Shown: positions 35,044 to 45,119 of the stretch, piece after piece | Layout of the letters: each line of letters begins with the position of its first letter | Numbering within the stretch: the stretch's first letter is position 1 | DNA from: Desulfomicrobium apsheronum | GTDB taxonomy: Bacteria; Desulfobacterota; Desulfovibrionia; Desulfovibrionales; Desulfomicrobiaceae | Direction: 5' to 3' | Assembly (NCBI RefSeq): GCF_900114115.1 | Contig: NZ_FORX01000013.1 | Span: forward strand, 61,800 to 125,799 | DNA length: 64,000 bases | Made by a program: the position numbers and the translations under genes | Notes under the pieces: generated by a model | What the model was told of the DNA's origin: nothing | What the model saw: only the letters and a program-made list of their open reading frames with translations | The model's database searches: none

Positions 35044-35792
35044 CAGATCTTGCCCACGGGAGCCAGGTACAGAGCGAACTCGTCTTCTCCGTCCACGCCC
35101 AGGAGCGCGTCCAGGGCCTGCTGGTGAAAGGCCGCCACCGCGCAGGTGCCGCAACCCACCGCCTGCGCCGCCAGATACAGATTCTGGCAGACATGCCCGG
35201 CATCAAGAGCGATGACCCGGTGAGCGGCGGCCATGTAGCGCCACTCCATCCGGTAGGGGATGGTCGCCCAGACCAGCACCACGGGCGCCTTGGCCACGAA
35301 GCCCTGCATGAGTACGGCCTCGTGCTGACGAGCGCTGAAATCAGCCCCGGCTGGGGCTTCCAGCACCAGGGCGTGCTCAAGGGGCAGGTAACGGTACACA
35401 CCCCGCTCAAGAGATTCGCAGTTGTTGACCAGCACGTATGTTTCCAGAGCATGCCTGCATCCGGCCGAAGGGACGGTGCGGAACACGCTGGCCGCCCCCT
35501 TCTTCCCGCGCACCCCCTGCACGGCCCAGAGCAGAAAGCCAAGTTCTTCGGAACCCAGCGGCTCATCGCGCCAGGCCCGGTGGCTCTTGCGATCGGCCAG
35601 GGCGCGGACCAGATCGACGCGCCCGGCAAAGGCCGTGGCCGGGTCGCCCGGCAGCGCAATCCGCGTCTGATCCGCCCGGACAGGCTTCTCCACCGGAGGC
35701 GGCGCGATGCCTCGATTCTGGTCCGAGCGTGAAAAATCGAGCTGCAACCGCAAATCATCCTTCAAAAAATCGCGCATGGTCCGCATGTTCAT
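35043..35792 (-). CDS. SagB-type nitroreductase-family dehydrogenase
   Basis: This 249-residue FMN-binding nitroreductase-fold protein resembles SagB-type dehydrogenases: ALADRKSHRAWRDEPLGSEE, LGFLLWAVQGVRG, RTVPSAGCRHALETYVLVNN, GVYRYLPLEHALVL, and the C-terminal ALDAGHVCQNLYLAAQAVG. SagB enzymes oxidise thiazolines in peptide natural products, but no cyclodehydratase or precursor peptide gene lies nearby, so it may serve another oxidation. It overlaps the AI-2E transporter gene by four bases and is coupled to the zinc peptidase. Confidence 0.82.
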   Translation of the reverse strand: MNMRTMRDFLKDDLRLQLDFSRSDQNRGIAPPPVEKPVRADQTRIALPGDPATAFAGRVDLVRALADRKSHRAWRDEPLGSEELGFLLWAVQGVRGKKGAASVFRTVPSAGCRHALETYVLVNNCESLERGVYRYLPLEHALVLEAPAGADFSARQHEAVLMQGFVAKAPVVLVWATIPYRMEWRYMAAAHRVIALDAGHVCQNLYLAAQAVGCGTCAVAAFHQQALDALLGVDGEDEFALYLAPVGKI

Positions 35793-36928
35793 GAGCCGCC
35801 CTCCCCTGCCGGTTTTACAATCAGCTCAGGCGTGGCAGGCGCCAGCACCAGACGGCGATAATAGGCCAGCGCCAGACAAGTCATGGGCAGGGCGATCAAC
35901 AGGCCGAGCAACCCAAGAAGCTTGCCCCAGATCGAAAGCGACAGGAGCATCACGGCCGGGGACAGGCCCATGGCCTTGCCCAGAATGCGCGGCACGAGCA
36001 CCGCGTCCTGGATGATCTGCACGACCACGAAAACAAGGCCGGTCATGCCCATGACCACCCAGAAGGACTGGCCGGTCTCAAGAGCGTGAATGGCGGCCAG
36101 CACCACGGCTGGAATGAGCCCAAGCAACTGAAGATAAGGAACCAGATTGAGCAGCCCGACGAATAATCCGAGCAGGATGCCCATGGGCAGGCCGACCAGG
36201 GAGAAGCCGGTGGCGAAAAAAATTCCGAGAATGCCCGCGATGGTCGTCTGGCCGCGAAAATAGCGGTTCATGGCCAGATCGAATTCCTCGACGAAAGACA
36301 CGACGCCCTCGCGGTACTGGGGTGGAATCAGCTCCTTCCAGGCAACCCTAACCTTCTGAAAATCCATGAGCAGAAAGATGAGGTACAAGAGAACCACGGC
36401 CGGCACGACCAGGGCCATGAGCACGCTGTAGGTGCCGCTGATGATCCCCATGAGTCCGGGAAGGACCCGGCGCAGGGTGGCCTGGGCCATGGATATGAAG
36501 CTGTCGGTGCGGAAAAAGTCCCGCACCTCGGGCGTGTTGAAATAATCCCGCAGGGCCTGCCACACATCGGGAGGCAGACGGTTGGCGGCTTCCTCGGCCA
36601 GCTTGGAGTTGCTGACCAGGTCGGAAATGAGCCGACCCATGTGCGCCACCTCGCGCCCCATGAGCGGAATGATGATCCAGCATAGCCCGCCGACCGCGAC
36701 AAAGAAAAAAAACAGGGTCAGACCTATGGCCAGCCCTCTGCTCTTCACGAACATCTGCACGCGGTGCACCAGTGGATTGAGAATGTAGGCCAGGAGCAGG
36801 GCCACGGCAAAGGGGATGAGCACATCGCTGAGGTAACCAAGGGTCGTGATGACGCCCCAGAGCAGGCCTGCCGCCAGGGCCATGCGCACGACGCGGTCGA
36901 AGGAATACGGAGTGTTGTCGAGAATCAT
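35789..36928 (-). CDS. AI-2E family (PerM-like) transporter
   Basis: This is a 379-residue inner-membrane protein of the AI-2E/PerM family with about eight helices. It contains the family block LLGLFVGLLNLVPYLQLLG and the C-terminal DAVLVPRILGKAMGLSPAVM. The start at 36928 follows GGGAGG; an upstream in-frame start has no site and adds 44 polar residues. Members have been tied to signal-molecule export or Na+/H+ exchange; the substrate here is unknown. Confidence 0.85.
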   Translation of the reverse strand: MILDNTPYSFDRVVRMALAAGLLWGVITTLGYLSDVLIPFAVALLLAYILNPLVHRVQMFVKSRGLAIGLTLFFFFVAVGGLCWIIIPLMGREVAHMGRLISDLVSNSKLAEEAANRLPPDVWQALRDYFNTPEVRDFFRTDSFISMAQATLRRVLPGLMGIISGTYSVLMALVVPAVVLLYLIFLLMDFQKVRVAWKELIPPQYREGVVSFVEEFDLAMNRYFRGQTTIAGILGIFFATGFSLVGLPMGILLGLFVGLLNLVPYLQLLGLIPAVVLAAIHALETGQSFWVVMGMTGLVFVVVQIIQDAVLVPRILGKAMGLSPAVMLLSLSIWGKLLGLLGLLIALPMTCLALAYYRRLVLAPATPELIVKPAGEGGS

Positions 36929-37179
36929 CAGCCCTCCCGAGGCTTGGCGGAGCGAAAAATACACAGGAACCCGCCTGTCACGACTGCGGATAGCAGAGTA
37001 GGGAATGCCTTGGAAGCCCCGGATTCGCAGGCTTGATTTGATACAAAGCTTGTCATACATTACAAGGCTTATTCGACGCTTCTTGCCTCGTGATCATGGC
37101 GCCTTCTCCCGTATTGCGTGACCGTCATCGGAGAAGTTTTTATCGACCGGATTCATTTCCTTACCGGGAGAACCTCGAA

Positions 37180-39069
37180 ATGGCCTTTGCACCCACGTTT
37201 TTCCACACTTTTCTGGAAACTTGCGACCGGCACCGCGACAATCTCGCCTTCATCTATCGCGTGGGCGAGGACGAATTCAGAGTCACCTATGAAAAGTTCT
37301 TCGAAGATGTGCTCATTCTTGCCCGGGCCTTCAAGGCCAACAAGGTTCGCAAAGGCGACAAGGTCTTCATCCTCTCCGACAACCGCTATTCCTGGATTGT
37401 CACGGACCTGGCCCTGCAAGCCCTGGGCGCGGTCAGCGTTCCGCGCGGAACCGACACTCCTCCGAGCGAAGTCGAATTCATCGTCAACCATTCGGACGCC
37501 GAATTCCTGATTGTCGAGACGGACAAGAACTACAAGGATTGCCAGGCGCTGATCAAAAGCCTCAAGCTCAAGGGCGTATTCATTGCCGCCGGCTCCGAAA
37601 AACACTCCTGGTTCGACAAGGCCACGTCATACGCGGAGCTGCTCGAAAACCGTTCCATCGAACCCAAGGACATCGAATGGTTCAGGGGGCTGGCCGACAA
37701 GATCACCCCGGAAGACCTGCTGACCATCATCTACACCTCCGGCACCACCGGAACCCCCAAGGGGGTCATGCTCAACCATGCCAACATCATGCACAACGTG
37801 CGCACCCTGCCGCCGCTCATCAGGCTGCAGGCCGATGATGTGTGGGTGTCCATCCTACCGACCTGGCACATCTTCGAGCGAACCGCAGAATACATAGGCA
37901 TCGCCACCGGCAGCTGTCTGGTCTACTCATCCATCCGCACTTTCGCCGCTGATCTGGAATCCTACAAGCCCACCCTGGTCGCAACCGTGCCGCGCATCTG
38001 GGAATCCCTGTATTCCAAGATCACGACGGGGCTGAAGAAAAAGGATCCCAAGAAAGCCAAGATCTTCAATCTGCTGGTCCGGGTCTCCGCTGCCTACCGC
38101 CGCAATGCGCGCGTGCTGCGCGATCAGCTGCCCGTCTTCAAGAAGAGGGCCTTTCCCCTGCGCCTTGCGGACAAGGTGCAGGCCCTGGTTTCAAACATGT
38201 TTCTCTTTCTGCCCAACCTCTTGGCCAAAAAGAAACTCGTGCTCGTACAGGAAAAATTCGGCGGTCGTCTCAAGGGCGCCATCAGCGGCGGTGGCAGCCT
38301 GCCACCCTATCTGGATGAATGGATCGACGCCATCGGCATCCGCATCATCAACGCCTACGGCATGACCGAGTGCTCGCCCGGCATCGCCGGACGCGGATTC
38401 AACTGTGACATCTTCGGCACCATCGGGCCCCCCGTTGGCGAGACCGAACTGCGCATCGTCAACGATCTGGGAGAGCCGGTGCCAAAGGGCGTCGAAGGCG
38501 AAATTCAGGTTCGCGGCGCGCAGGTCTTCAAGGGCTACTACAAAAACGACGAGGCCAACGAGAACGCATTCTCCCTCGACGGGTTCCTGCGCACCGGAGA
38601 CCTTGGACGACTGACCCTCACCGGGGAACTGGTCATTACCGGCCGGGCCAAGGAAATCATTGTCCTGGCCAGCGGCGAGAATGTCGATCCAACCAACATC
38701 GAGGCCACGCTGTCCATGTTCCCCTTCGTGCAGGACGCGGTGCTCGTAGGCCAGGACAAGAAGGGCCTGGGCGCGCTCATCGTCCCGGATCTGGAGAAGC
38801 TACGTGAATTCGTGCTGGAAAAGTACAATCAGGTGCTCGAAGAGACCGAAGGAGCTCTGCGCGACAAGCAGCTCCTCGATCGTCTGCGCGAAGAAATGAA
38901 CAAACTCCTGAACGCCAAGAAGGGCTTCAAACCCTACGAAAAACTCCAGAACATCCACTTTCTCGATAAGGAGTTCACCCTCGGCGAAGAGTTGACCAAT
39001 TCCTTCAAGAAAAAACGCCACGTCATAGAAAAGAAGTACAAGGATATCATAAACCGGCTCCTCAAATAA
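37180..39069 (+). CDS. Long-chain acyl-CoA synthetase (AMP-binding)
   Basis: This is a predicted fatty acid-CoA ligase. The AMP-binding P-loop is IYTSGTTGTPKGVMLNHANI (about residues 184-203), followed by the linker block LPTWHIFERTAEY, the A5-type motif AYGMTECSPGI, and the C-terminal GFLRTGDLGRL and GRAKEIIVLASGENVDPTNIE. The basic stretch KKKDPKKAKIFN and length (629) match bacterial and eukaryotic long-chain ligases. The start at 37180 follows GGGAG at nine bases. Confidence 0.9.
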   Translation: MAFAPTFFHTFLETCDRHRDNLAFIYRVGEDEFRVTYEKFFEDVLILARAFKANKVRKGDKVFILSDNRYSWIVTDLALQALGAVSVPRGTDTPPSEVEFIVNHSDAEFLIVETDKNYKDCQALIKSLKLKGVFIAAGSEKHSWFDKATSYAELLENRSIEPKDIEWFRGLADKITPEDLLTIIYTSGTTGTPKGVMLNHANIMHNVRTLPPLIRLQADDVWVSILPTWHIFERTAEYIGIATGSCLVYSSIRTFAADLESYKPTLVATVPRIWESLYSKITTGLKKKDPKKAKIFNLLVRVSAAYRRNARVLRDQLPVFKKRAFPLRLADKVQALVSNMFLFLPNLLAKKKLVLVQEKFGGRLKGAISGGGSLPPYLDEWIDAIGIRIINAYGMTECSPGIAGRGFNCDIFGTIGPPVGETELRIVNDLGEPVPKGVEGEIQVRGAQVFKGYYKNDEANENAFSLDGFLRTGDLGRLTLTGELVITGRAKEIIVLASGENVDPTNIEATLSMFPFVQDAVLVGQDKKGLGALIVPDLEKLREFVLEKYNQVLEETEGALRDKQLLDRLREEMNKLLNAKKGFKPYEKLQNIHFLDKEFTLGEELTNSFKKKRHVIEKKYKDIINRLLK

Positions 39070-39177
39070 CGCGCCGCGCTACCGGCGCATGCCTTCCTGG
39101 AACAAATCGGGCACGCGGCACAGACAGCACGATTCTGTGCACGCGCCCCTCCTGCAGCTAGGAATAAGAGAACACTC

Positions 39178-40650
39178 ATGACCTCTTTCGAGAAGTTGTG
39201 GCGTCCAGGACCAGCAAAACTCAAAGCACAAACCGCGCCCGGAAGTGACTCCGCGAGCGGGGACAAGTTCCTTTACCTTTTGATCCTTTGTCCTCTCGCG
39301 GCGCTGATCTTTTTTTTCGGGGGAGCCAGACCGTGGATCTGGCAAGGCGTGACCGGACTTTTCTTTCTTTGCCTTGGGGCGTGGCATTTTCGATTCAGAG
39401 TCTCGCCGCCCGACAAGAGGCTGCGGGGATTGCTGATCATCGGCCTGTGTTTTCTTCTGGTGCCGCTTTTGCAAATCATCCCCCTGCCTCTCGCCCTGCT
39501 TGAAACCCTATCTCCCGTCCGGGGACAATGGGCCAGGACGCTCCTTGAACTGGGAAACATCTCCAGCACCACCATCAGCTACGAACCGCTGGCGACATGG
39601 ATGCGTCTTGCGTGGTGGCTCTTTCTTCTCACTTTCGCCGTGCTCCTGGCCCAGGCCCTGAACTCCGGCCGAGCAAAATACCCTGTCTGGCTCCTGCATT
39701 CCCTCTTTGTCTTGGCTGGCCTCGAAGCGATCTATGGCATCCTGCAGGCGCTGCTGCCCGGTCTGGGCGTCCTGTGGAACATGGATCCTCAGACCGGCCT
39801 CGCCTACAAAGGTTCCGCTCGCGGCACGTTCATCAATCGCAACCACTATGCAGCTTTTCTCGGACTGCTTTGGCCCGTGCTGCTGGCCTATGTCCTCATA
39901 CTCAAATCTCCACGCAAGATGGAACATGTCCTCGGCAAGCGGGCGCAAGCTCAAGTCCTCGTGCAGCAGAAAGTCTTTGCCGTCTTCTGTCTTGCCCTGG
40001 TCATCCTTGGCCTCGTGCTCAGCCAGTCCCGGGGAGGGATTCTGGGGGCCCTGCTGTCCTTCACCCTGCTCTATCTTTTTGCCGGACTCCGTCAAAAACG
40101 AGTTACCGCGGCCCTCTTCGCATGCTGGATCATCATGCTCGGTTATGGGACAATCATCGGTTTCGACGACATCTCGAACCGCTTTTCTCAAATCGGCCAG
40201 GGTGCAACGGTAAGAGTTGAAATCTGGAAGGACGGATGGAACGCGGTCCGGGATCACCCTCTGACCGGCACCGGACTCGGCACCTATCCATCCGTAGGCC
40301 GGGCCTACCAAAATGCATTCAGCCCGCAACTGCGGGCCCACCATGCCCACAATGACTACCTCGAAGCAGTCGTGGAGATGGGCCTGCCTGCCGCCGGCAT
40401 TCTGATCCTCGGCATCTGGGCGCTGTGGTGCAGCCGGGCCTTTTTTCTATGGCGAAAACGCCAAACCATGGACCCGGATCGCCTTGTTCTGGCAGCCGGC
40501 TCCCTGGCCGCCCTTGGTGGATATCTCCTGCACTCTTGGGTGGAATTCAACAATGCCATCCCCGCGAACCAGCTGACGGCTATCATGGTGGCAATTTTTC
40601 ACATTCACATTTCGCGGGAAAACACTGACCAGGCCGGGCAGACGGACTGA
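39178..40650 (+). CDS. O-antigen ligase / polymerase-like membrane protein (Wzy_C family)
   Basis: This 490-residue multi-helix protein has the signature periplasmic loop of the O-antigen ligase family: GATVRVEIWKDGWNAVRDHP, LTGTGLGTYPSVG and the HAHNDYLEAVVEMGLP segment. About 11-12 helices surround it, and the RGTFINRNHYAAFLG block is also typical. Such proteins ligate or polymerise undecaprenyl-linked glycans. A second polymerase (61204) is encoded in the same locus, so this one may be a ligase or serve another glycan. It is upstream of the exopolysaccharide genes. Confidence 0.85.
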   Translation: MTSFEKLWRPGPAKLKAQTAPGSDSASGDKFLYLLILCPLAALIFFFGGARPWIWQGVTGLFFLCLGAWHFRFRVSPPDKRLRGLLIIGLCFLLVPLLQIIPLPLALLETLSPVRGQWARTLLELGNISSTTISYEPLATWMRLAWWLFLLTFAVLLAQALNSGRAKYPVWLLHSLFVLAGLEAIYGILQALLPGLGVLWNMDPQTGLAYKGSARGTFINRNHYAAFLGLLWPVLLAYVLILKSPRKMEHVLGKRAQAQVLVQQKVFAVFCLALVILGLVLSQSRGGILGALLSFTLLYLFAGLRQKRVTAALFACWIIMLGYGTIIGFDDISNRFSQIGQGATVRVEIWKDGWNAVRDHPLTGTGLGTYPSVGRAYQNAFSPQLRAHHAHNDYLEAVVEMGLPAAGILILGIWALWCSRAFFLWRKRQTMDPDRLVLAAGSLAALGGYLLHSWVEFNNAIPANQLTAIMVAIFHIHISRENTDQAGQTD

Positions 40651-40771
40651 AAAAACGCCACTGCCTGCAAACGACGGCTCCGATTCCGACAAACCATCCA
40701 TGCAGCGGACCTAAAAACAAAAGTGAGTAAGGTTCATAGCGAGTAAGTGCTGATCTTGGTGATCGACAGGA

Positions 40772-42031
40772 TTAATCTCTGTCTAGCGGCCGGCTGCGCT
40801 TTTCAATCAGCGTCACGGCATCAAACCAAACATTTCCCGCAATTTTGTTGTCGAATTTCAAACTCTCGTTGCGACGCAATCCGATTCGAGCCATCTGACA
40901 ACCCCAAGGCGTCCGGAAAGAAAGCACTTCCTCGGTCCAATCCCGGCTCGCGAGAATTGCAGGGCTCTGAACACGCAATTCATCGCAATCCAGGCCTCGA
41001 AGCTCCACGAACACGCCCTGATCCGTGGTCAATTGATCCGCCTTCCAGGAAAAGCGAAGTTCATAGTCGATCCCGGGACGAAGCGGCACGTACTGCCAAA
41101 AATTATCATAGCGCGGATTGTTTGTCCCTAGAAAATGGAGGTGCAAAGCCGATCCCTCGTCTTTTCCGCGAAATGGCTCGATTTTCACGTCCACGCCCTC
41201 GACACTTTTCCGACGCCATCCTAAAACCTCCTGCGTCAAAGGTTTTTGAAACTGTCCATTGATGACAAGAGAGTCCTGGAACATGCCCGACCGACGCATA
41301 AGATCAGCCGCCTCAGGCCAACTCCGGTTCTCAAGCAGAAATTCGATGAACCTGTAGCTCCTTTCAGTATTCAACAAATCAGGCTGATCCTTTTCCAGGA
41401 CCACGTATAACTCCATGCATGTGTCAACGAGCTTTCGCGCCATGCACTCCTGGAGCACGAACCATCTGTTTTCGGGCAAGGTTCGGGGCAAAATCTCAAT
41501 CCATCCTCCCCAAAAATCCAGGGCCAACATTACAGCCTCCTGGCGATGCCTTGGGAGTCGGCTCAGTACATAATTGAAGCCTTCTTTAAACGTGGCTTCA
41601 TCCTTTATGTCGGCGGCGAGCATCAATTGGTGCCACCGCCACGGGGTCGAGGAAGGAACGTGCGCAAGCAGAACATCGTGAAGAGATTCCGCTTTGGCCT
41701 CCTCATCAAGTCGAGGCAGCAATCGAGCCAGCGCAAACCATGCACCGAGCAGAAGCGGATTGCGGGCAACGCCCTGCCAATACGCTTCAACTGCGCCGTC
41801 TGTATCCATGTTTTCAAAACGGGCCGTATCGCCCCTTCGAATCCAGGTCCGAGCCCAGGGATCCATCCAGGAACTTTGCAGCACAAACTCCCAATCCTTG
41901 GCGACGAAACGTGACGAACAATACGCCCCGAACAGCAAACAACAGCCCATTACAAGACAGACGGTCGTCGTCAGGATACGCAGCGCTCCTTGAGCGGCGC
42001 TACCCTTTATCATCTTGGTGTTTCTTGCCAT
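40772..42031 (-). CDS. TPR-like membrane-anchored protein with carbohydrate-binding-like C-terminal domain
   Basis: This is a protein of about 419 residues from the chosen start; the N-terminal boundary is uncertain because upstream in-frame starts overlap wzc. One N-terminal membrane helix (ILTTTVCLVMGCCLLFGAY) is followed by helical TPR-like repeats (AVEAYWQGVARNPLLLGAWF, TFKEGFNYVLSRLPRHRQEA) and a beta-rich C-terminal part (RYDNFWQYVPLRPGIDYELR, GVFVELRGLDCDELRVQSPA) resembling a carbohydrate-binding jelly roll. No catalytic motif is seen. Its place between an O-antigen ligase-like gene and wzc suggests a role in glycan assembly. The exact family is not recognised. Confidence 0.65.
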   Translation of the reverse strand: MARNTKMIKGSAAQGALRILTTTVCLVMGCCLLFGAYCSSRFVAKDWEFVLQSSWMDPWARTWIRRGDTARFENMDTDGAVEAYWQGVARNPLLLGAWFALARLLPRLDEEAKAESLHDVLLAHVPSSTPWRWHQLMLAADIKDEATFKEGFNYVLSRLPRHRQEAVMLALDFWGGWIEILPRTLPENRWFVLQECMARKLVDTCMELYVVLEKDQPDLLNTERSYRFIEFLLENRSWPEAADLMRRSGMFQDSLVINGQFQKPLTQEVLGWRRKSVEGVDVKIEPFRGKDEGSALHLHFLGTNNPRYDNFWQYVPLRPGIDYELRFSWKADQLTTDQGVFVELRGLDCDELRVQSPAILASRDWTEEVLSFRTPWGCQMARIGLRRNESLKFDNKIAGNVWFDAVTLIEKRSRPLDRD

Positions 42032-42095
42032 GCCCTGTAAAAATGATGCCCCGTTCCGAAGGTGTCCGACTCGCGACACAGCTGAGTGCGTCGGC

Positions 42096-44432
42096 TCAGG
42101 AAGCGGCTGACGACTTCGGACCTTCCAAGGAGGCCTCGGTTCCACGTTCGGGGCTACGGTTTTCGTAGCCGTATGATTGGTAGTAATATTTGGAATAAAA
42201 CCCGCCGAAGCGGCTCTGGACATTTAACCGATTGACAATGCTACCGAGAAAGCGGGCATTGATGTTGGCCAGGGAACTTCGGAACAGCGACAACGCCTGC
42301 CGGTGCGTCTTGCCCAGGGTGCTGATCAGTATGACGCCATTAACCAGGCTGCTCAACACCAACACGTCTGCAAAACCGACAGAAGGAGGTCCGTCGATGA
42401 TAATTCGGTCGAAGGTCTTGCCCAACTCTTCCAAACACTGGTGCATGCGCTTCGAGGCCAAAAGCTCGGCGGGATTGGGCGGCAACAAGCCCGCAGGAAT
42501 GAAATAGAGATTTTTCATGTCGGTCGCTCTCAATACATCTTCCAGACTCCTGGTTTCGACCAAAAGCTCACTGAGCCCGCCTCCGCCCGGAACAGCTTGG
42601 GAAAAGACCTTGTGCAGCCGTGGACGTCGCAAATCAGCGTCGATAATGAGAACCTTTTCCCCTGCGGCAGTAAAAGCCTTTGCCATGTTCACGGCTATGG
42701 TCGATTTGCCCTCCCCTTCCGTAGTGCTGGTGATGAGCAGCTTCTGAGTGCTTCCGACACCGGTGGTGGATAGTTGGATGGATACCCGGGTGGTGCGGAT
42801 GGCTTCGGAAAAACCCGCCCGAGGATCACAGACGACCAGATCATCAAGTTTGTCCTTGAGACCGTCCTCAACCTCGGGAAGCACCCCGAGGATAGTTATC
42901 CCGAAGCGATCGGACAGCTCGTCCACGCTCTTGATTGTATTGTCCATAAATTCGAGCAGAAATGCAGCGGCCAAGCCAAGCATGAGGCCGATGCCCATGG
43001 ACAGGAACAAATTGAGCTTGATGCGCGGCCTGTCGGCGATGACAGGCAACAGGGCGTTATCCACAACCTGGATGTTGCTGATATCCGCACCCATCGTAGC
43101 GTCGATCTCCTTGGCGCGTTGCAGCAACGATTGGTGAATATCCTTGTTGGCCGTCACTTCGCGGTTGAGAATATTGTACTGCGTAGCTCTGTCATTGAGG
43201 TCCATGGCCTGCGCCTTGGCCTTCTCGGCCTGCACACGGAGGCCATCCTCGTTTTTGACGGCCGCGAGGTAATCGTTGCGGATGGCCTGCAGGATACGGT
43301 CTTCCTCATCAGCGATTTTCGCGGCCACATCGTCGATCTTGGCCTTGAGGCGTTTGGCTTCCGGATAATCCGGCTTGAAGACGACAAGCATATCCTCGTA
43401 CTCCGAGACGAGTACGACGTGATGCTGTCGCAAGTGCTGGATGAGTAGGTTGGCGATGACCATGGGCATGCCGGAAATTCCGGCCTCACGCGCCTGCATG
43501 TCCAGGGCCTCTTTCGACAATCGTTCGGCGTGAGCCGCGGCCAGCGCGGTGTTGATGGCCTCAAGCTGTTTGTAGATCAGATTCATGCGGCTATCGAGAG
43601 ACACGATGCCCGCTTTTTGCGCAAACCGATTCAACTCGGCCTCGGACTTCTCCAGCCTGATCCGAGCCAGATCGATCTGCTTCCCCAACTGTTCATTGGC
43701 CAGGCTCGCGGACTGAACCTTCTTGTCCATCTGCCAGAAGATGAAGCTCCGAATGAGAGTATTCACCACATCCCGCGCCACCGCAGGATTCTCGGAGGAA
43801 AAAGCCAGGTTCAGAATAGTGGTGTCGCGCTCCGCTTTGACTTCCAGGCTTTTCATGAACGATTTGAGCAGTCGCTGCTGGACTTCGGCCTCGTGCCTTT
43901 CCAACTCCGATGGATCCACTTCGGAAGAGTGTCCGACAAGCCTCTTCAGCAAACTGCCAATACCGCTCATCAGTCCTGAACCATTTTCGGTTTCGATGTC
44001 CGTATTGAAACTTGGGTTGTTGACCAGATCCAAGGTTTCTATGACGCGCCAGGCAAGAGAATCCGAAATCAGCAGCTTACTTTGCGTATTCATGAACTCG
44101 CGTGTCTGGGTCTGGGGAACCGTCATGTCCTCGAACTTGGTAACCTTGGGCGACTGAAGGGTGAATTCGAGTCTGCCCGTGGCCTTGTAGATCGGCGTCA
44201 TGGCCAGGGTGATGATGGCCGTGGTCACGAAGACTGCGAACAATATCGAGCCGATGAGCCATTTGCGTCTGAGGAGCACATCTAGGTAATCACGTAGGTT
44301 CACCTCGATTTCCACATCATGCGGCGATTCCCGAAATTCCGTCGAGGAGAACGGCGCCCGGCTTGCGTGCAGAGGAGTGAAAAATGTTGCGCCGTCCCTT
44401 TGGAGAGCCTCGAAATGTTCTTTTTCAGCCAT
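42096..44432 (-). CDS. wzc: Polysaccharide co-polymerase and tyrosine kinase (Wzz-Wzc)
   Basis: This bacterial tyrosine kinase controls capsule chain length and export. An N-terminal Wzz domain has membrane helices at about 59-79 and near 470, with a long coiled-coil periplasmic part between them. The cytoplasmic kinase has Walker A TTEGEGKSTIAV, Walker A' VLIIDADLRRPRLH and Walker B RIIIDGPPSVGFAD. The C-terminal Tyr cluster FYSKYYYQSYGYENR is the autophosphorylation site. Length 778 is usual. It is divergent from wza, whose product it opens, and a CpsB-type phosphatase that would act on the tail is at 48232. Confidence 0.93.
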   Translation of the reverse strand: MAEKEHFEALQRDGATFFTPLHASRAPFSSTEFRESPHDVEIEVNLRDYLDVLLRRKWLIGSILFAVFVTTAIITLAMTPIYKATGRLEFTLQSPKVTKFEDMTVPQTQTREFMNTQSKLLISDSLAWRVIETLDLVNNPSFNTDIETENGSGLMSGIGSLLKRLVGHSSEVDPSELERHEAEVQQRLLKSFMKSLEVKAERDTTILNLAFSSENPAVARDVVNTLIRSFIFWQMDKKVQSASLANEQLGKQIDLARIRLEKSEAELNRFAQKAGIVSLDSRMNLIYKQLEAINTALAAAHAERLSKEALDMQAREAGISGMPMVIANLLIQHLRQHHVVLVSEYEDMLVVFKPDYPEAKRLKAKIDDVAAKIADEEDRILQAIRNDYLAAVKNEDGLRVQAEKAKAQAMDLNDRATQYNILNREVTANKDIHQSLLQRAKEIDATMGADISNIQVVDNALLPVIADRPRIKLNLFLSMGIGLMLGLAAAFLLEFMDNTIKSVDELSDRFGITILGVLPEVEDGLKDKLDDLVVCDPRAGFSEAIRTTRVSIQLSTTGVGSTQKLLITSTTEGEGKSTIAVNMAKAFTAAGEKVLIIDADLRRPRLHKVFSQAVPGGGGLSELLVETRSLEDVLRATDMKNLYFIPAGLLPPNPAELLASKRMHQCLEELGKTFDRIIIDGPPSVGFADVLVLSSLVNGVILISTLGKTHRQALSLFRSSLANINARFLGSIVNRLNVQSRFGGFYSKYYYQSYGYENRSPERGTEASLEGPKSSAAS

Positions 44433-45119
44433 GATAAAAGCCTTTTTGAACCTTAAAAAATTTCAGTTGGTTGGATCTCAAACCAATTAACAGCGCGGTG
44501 AAACTTTTCTCTATTCAAAAAAATACGGGCTATTTTAAATATCTAATTATAATAGTATTTGTAACTTTATCATAAATATATACACGTATATATAAAAACA
44601 CTCATGTACTTATATATCCCGCTATTCGTTAAAGATAAAAAAAACTAAGCGACATTCCCATATAAAAAATTCACGGCCACAATTCATTTTTTTCTAAGAA
44701 TTCCTGAATAAACGATTCACACAGAAAAATCATGGAAGAAGAGAGTCTTGATCAAAAAACCACCCTGGTTTTAATCCAAGCAACAGCAGTAAAGGCGACA
44801 CTGCAAAAAGTCGCGCAAGAACCTGAGTTTCAATGCCGCGAACGTGTGCCTGGCATGGGTATGCGGCCCATGTCGAAAAATGAAACATAATAAACTTTTT
44901 CAGTTAGTTAGAAAGGCACAAATCCTCTTCTTCAAGGGAATGACAACTTTTTACAGTGTCGTAAGTAAAGGAATTTTTCAAAAATAATCGCCACAGGAGC
45001 AGAAAAGGGATGTTGACCAAGCCCCGGGACGGTTGGGCCATCTTACGGCACGGTCTGTGAGTTTCTTTTCCCACGCAGTGACATGTCGGTCGAAGAACAA
45101 AATTCAAACGGGATCATAA
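44433..45119. other. AT-rich divergent intergenic region between wzc and wza
   Basis: These 687 bases contain no gene I can support. The part from 44520 to 44700 is strongly AT-rich with TATA-rich runs (for example TATACACGTATATATA), suited to promoters firing in both directions. A short minus-strand open frame at 44904-45107 has no homology I recognise and no ribosome site. The region probably holds the control elements for the kinase and export genes. Confidence 0.5.

Noticed and set aside
44848..44863. Sigma-54-like sequence CTGGCATGGGTATGCG upstream of wza
   Set aside because: The spacing between GG and GC is one base short of the required ten, so it is not a credible -24/-12 promoter.
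44904..45107. Small minus-strand frame of 67 codons between wzc and wza
   Set aside because: No ribosome site, no recognisable motif, and it lies in a region best explained as divergent regulatory DNA.
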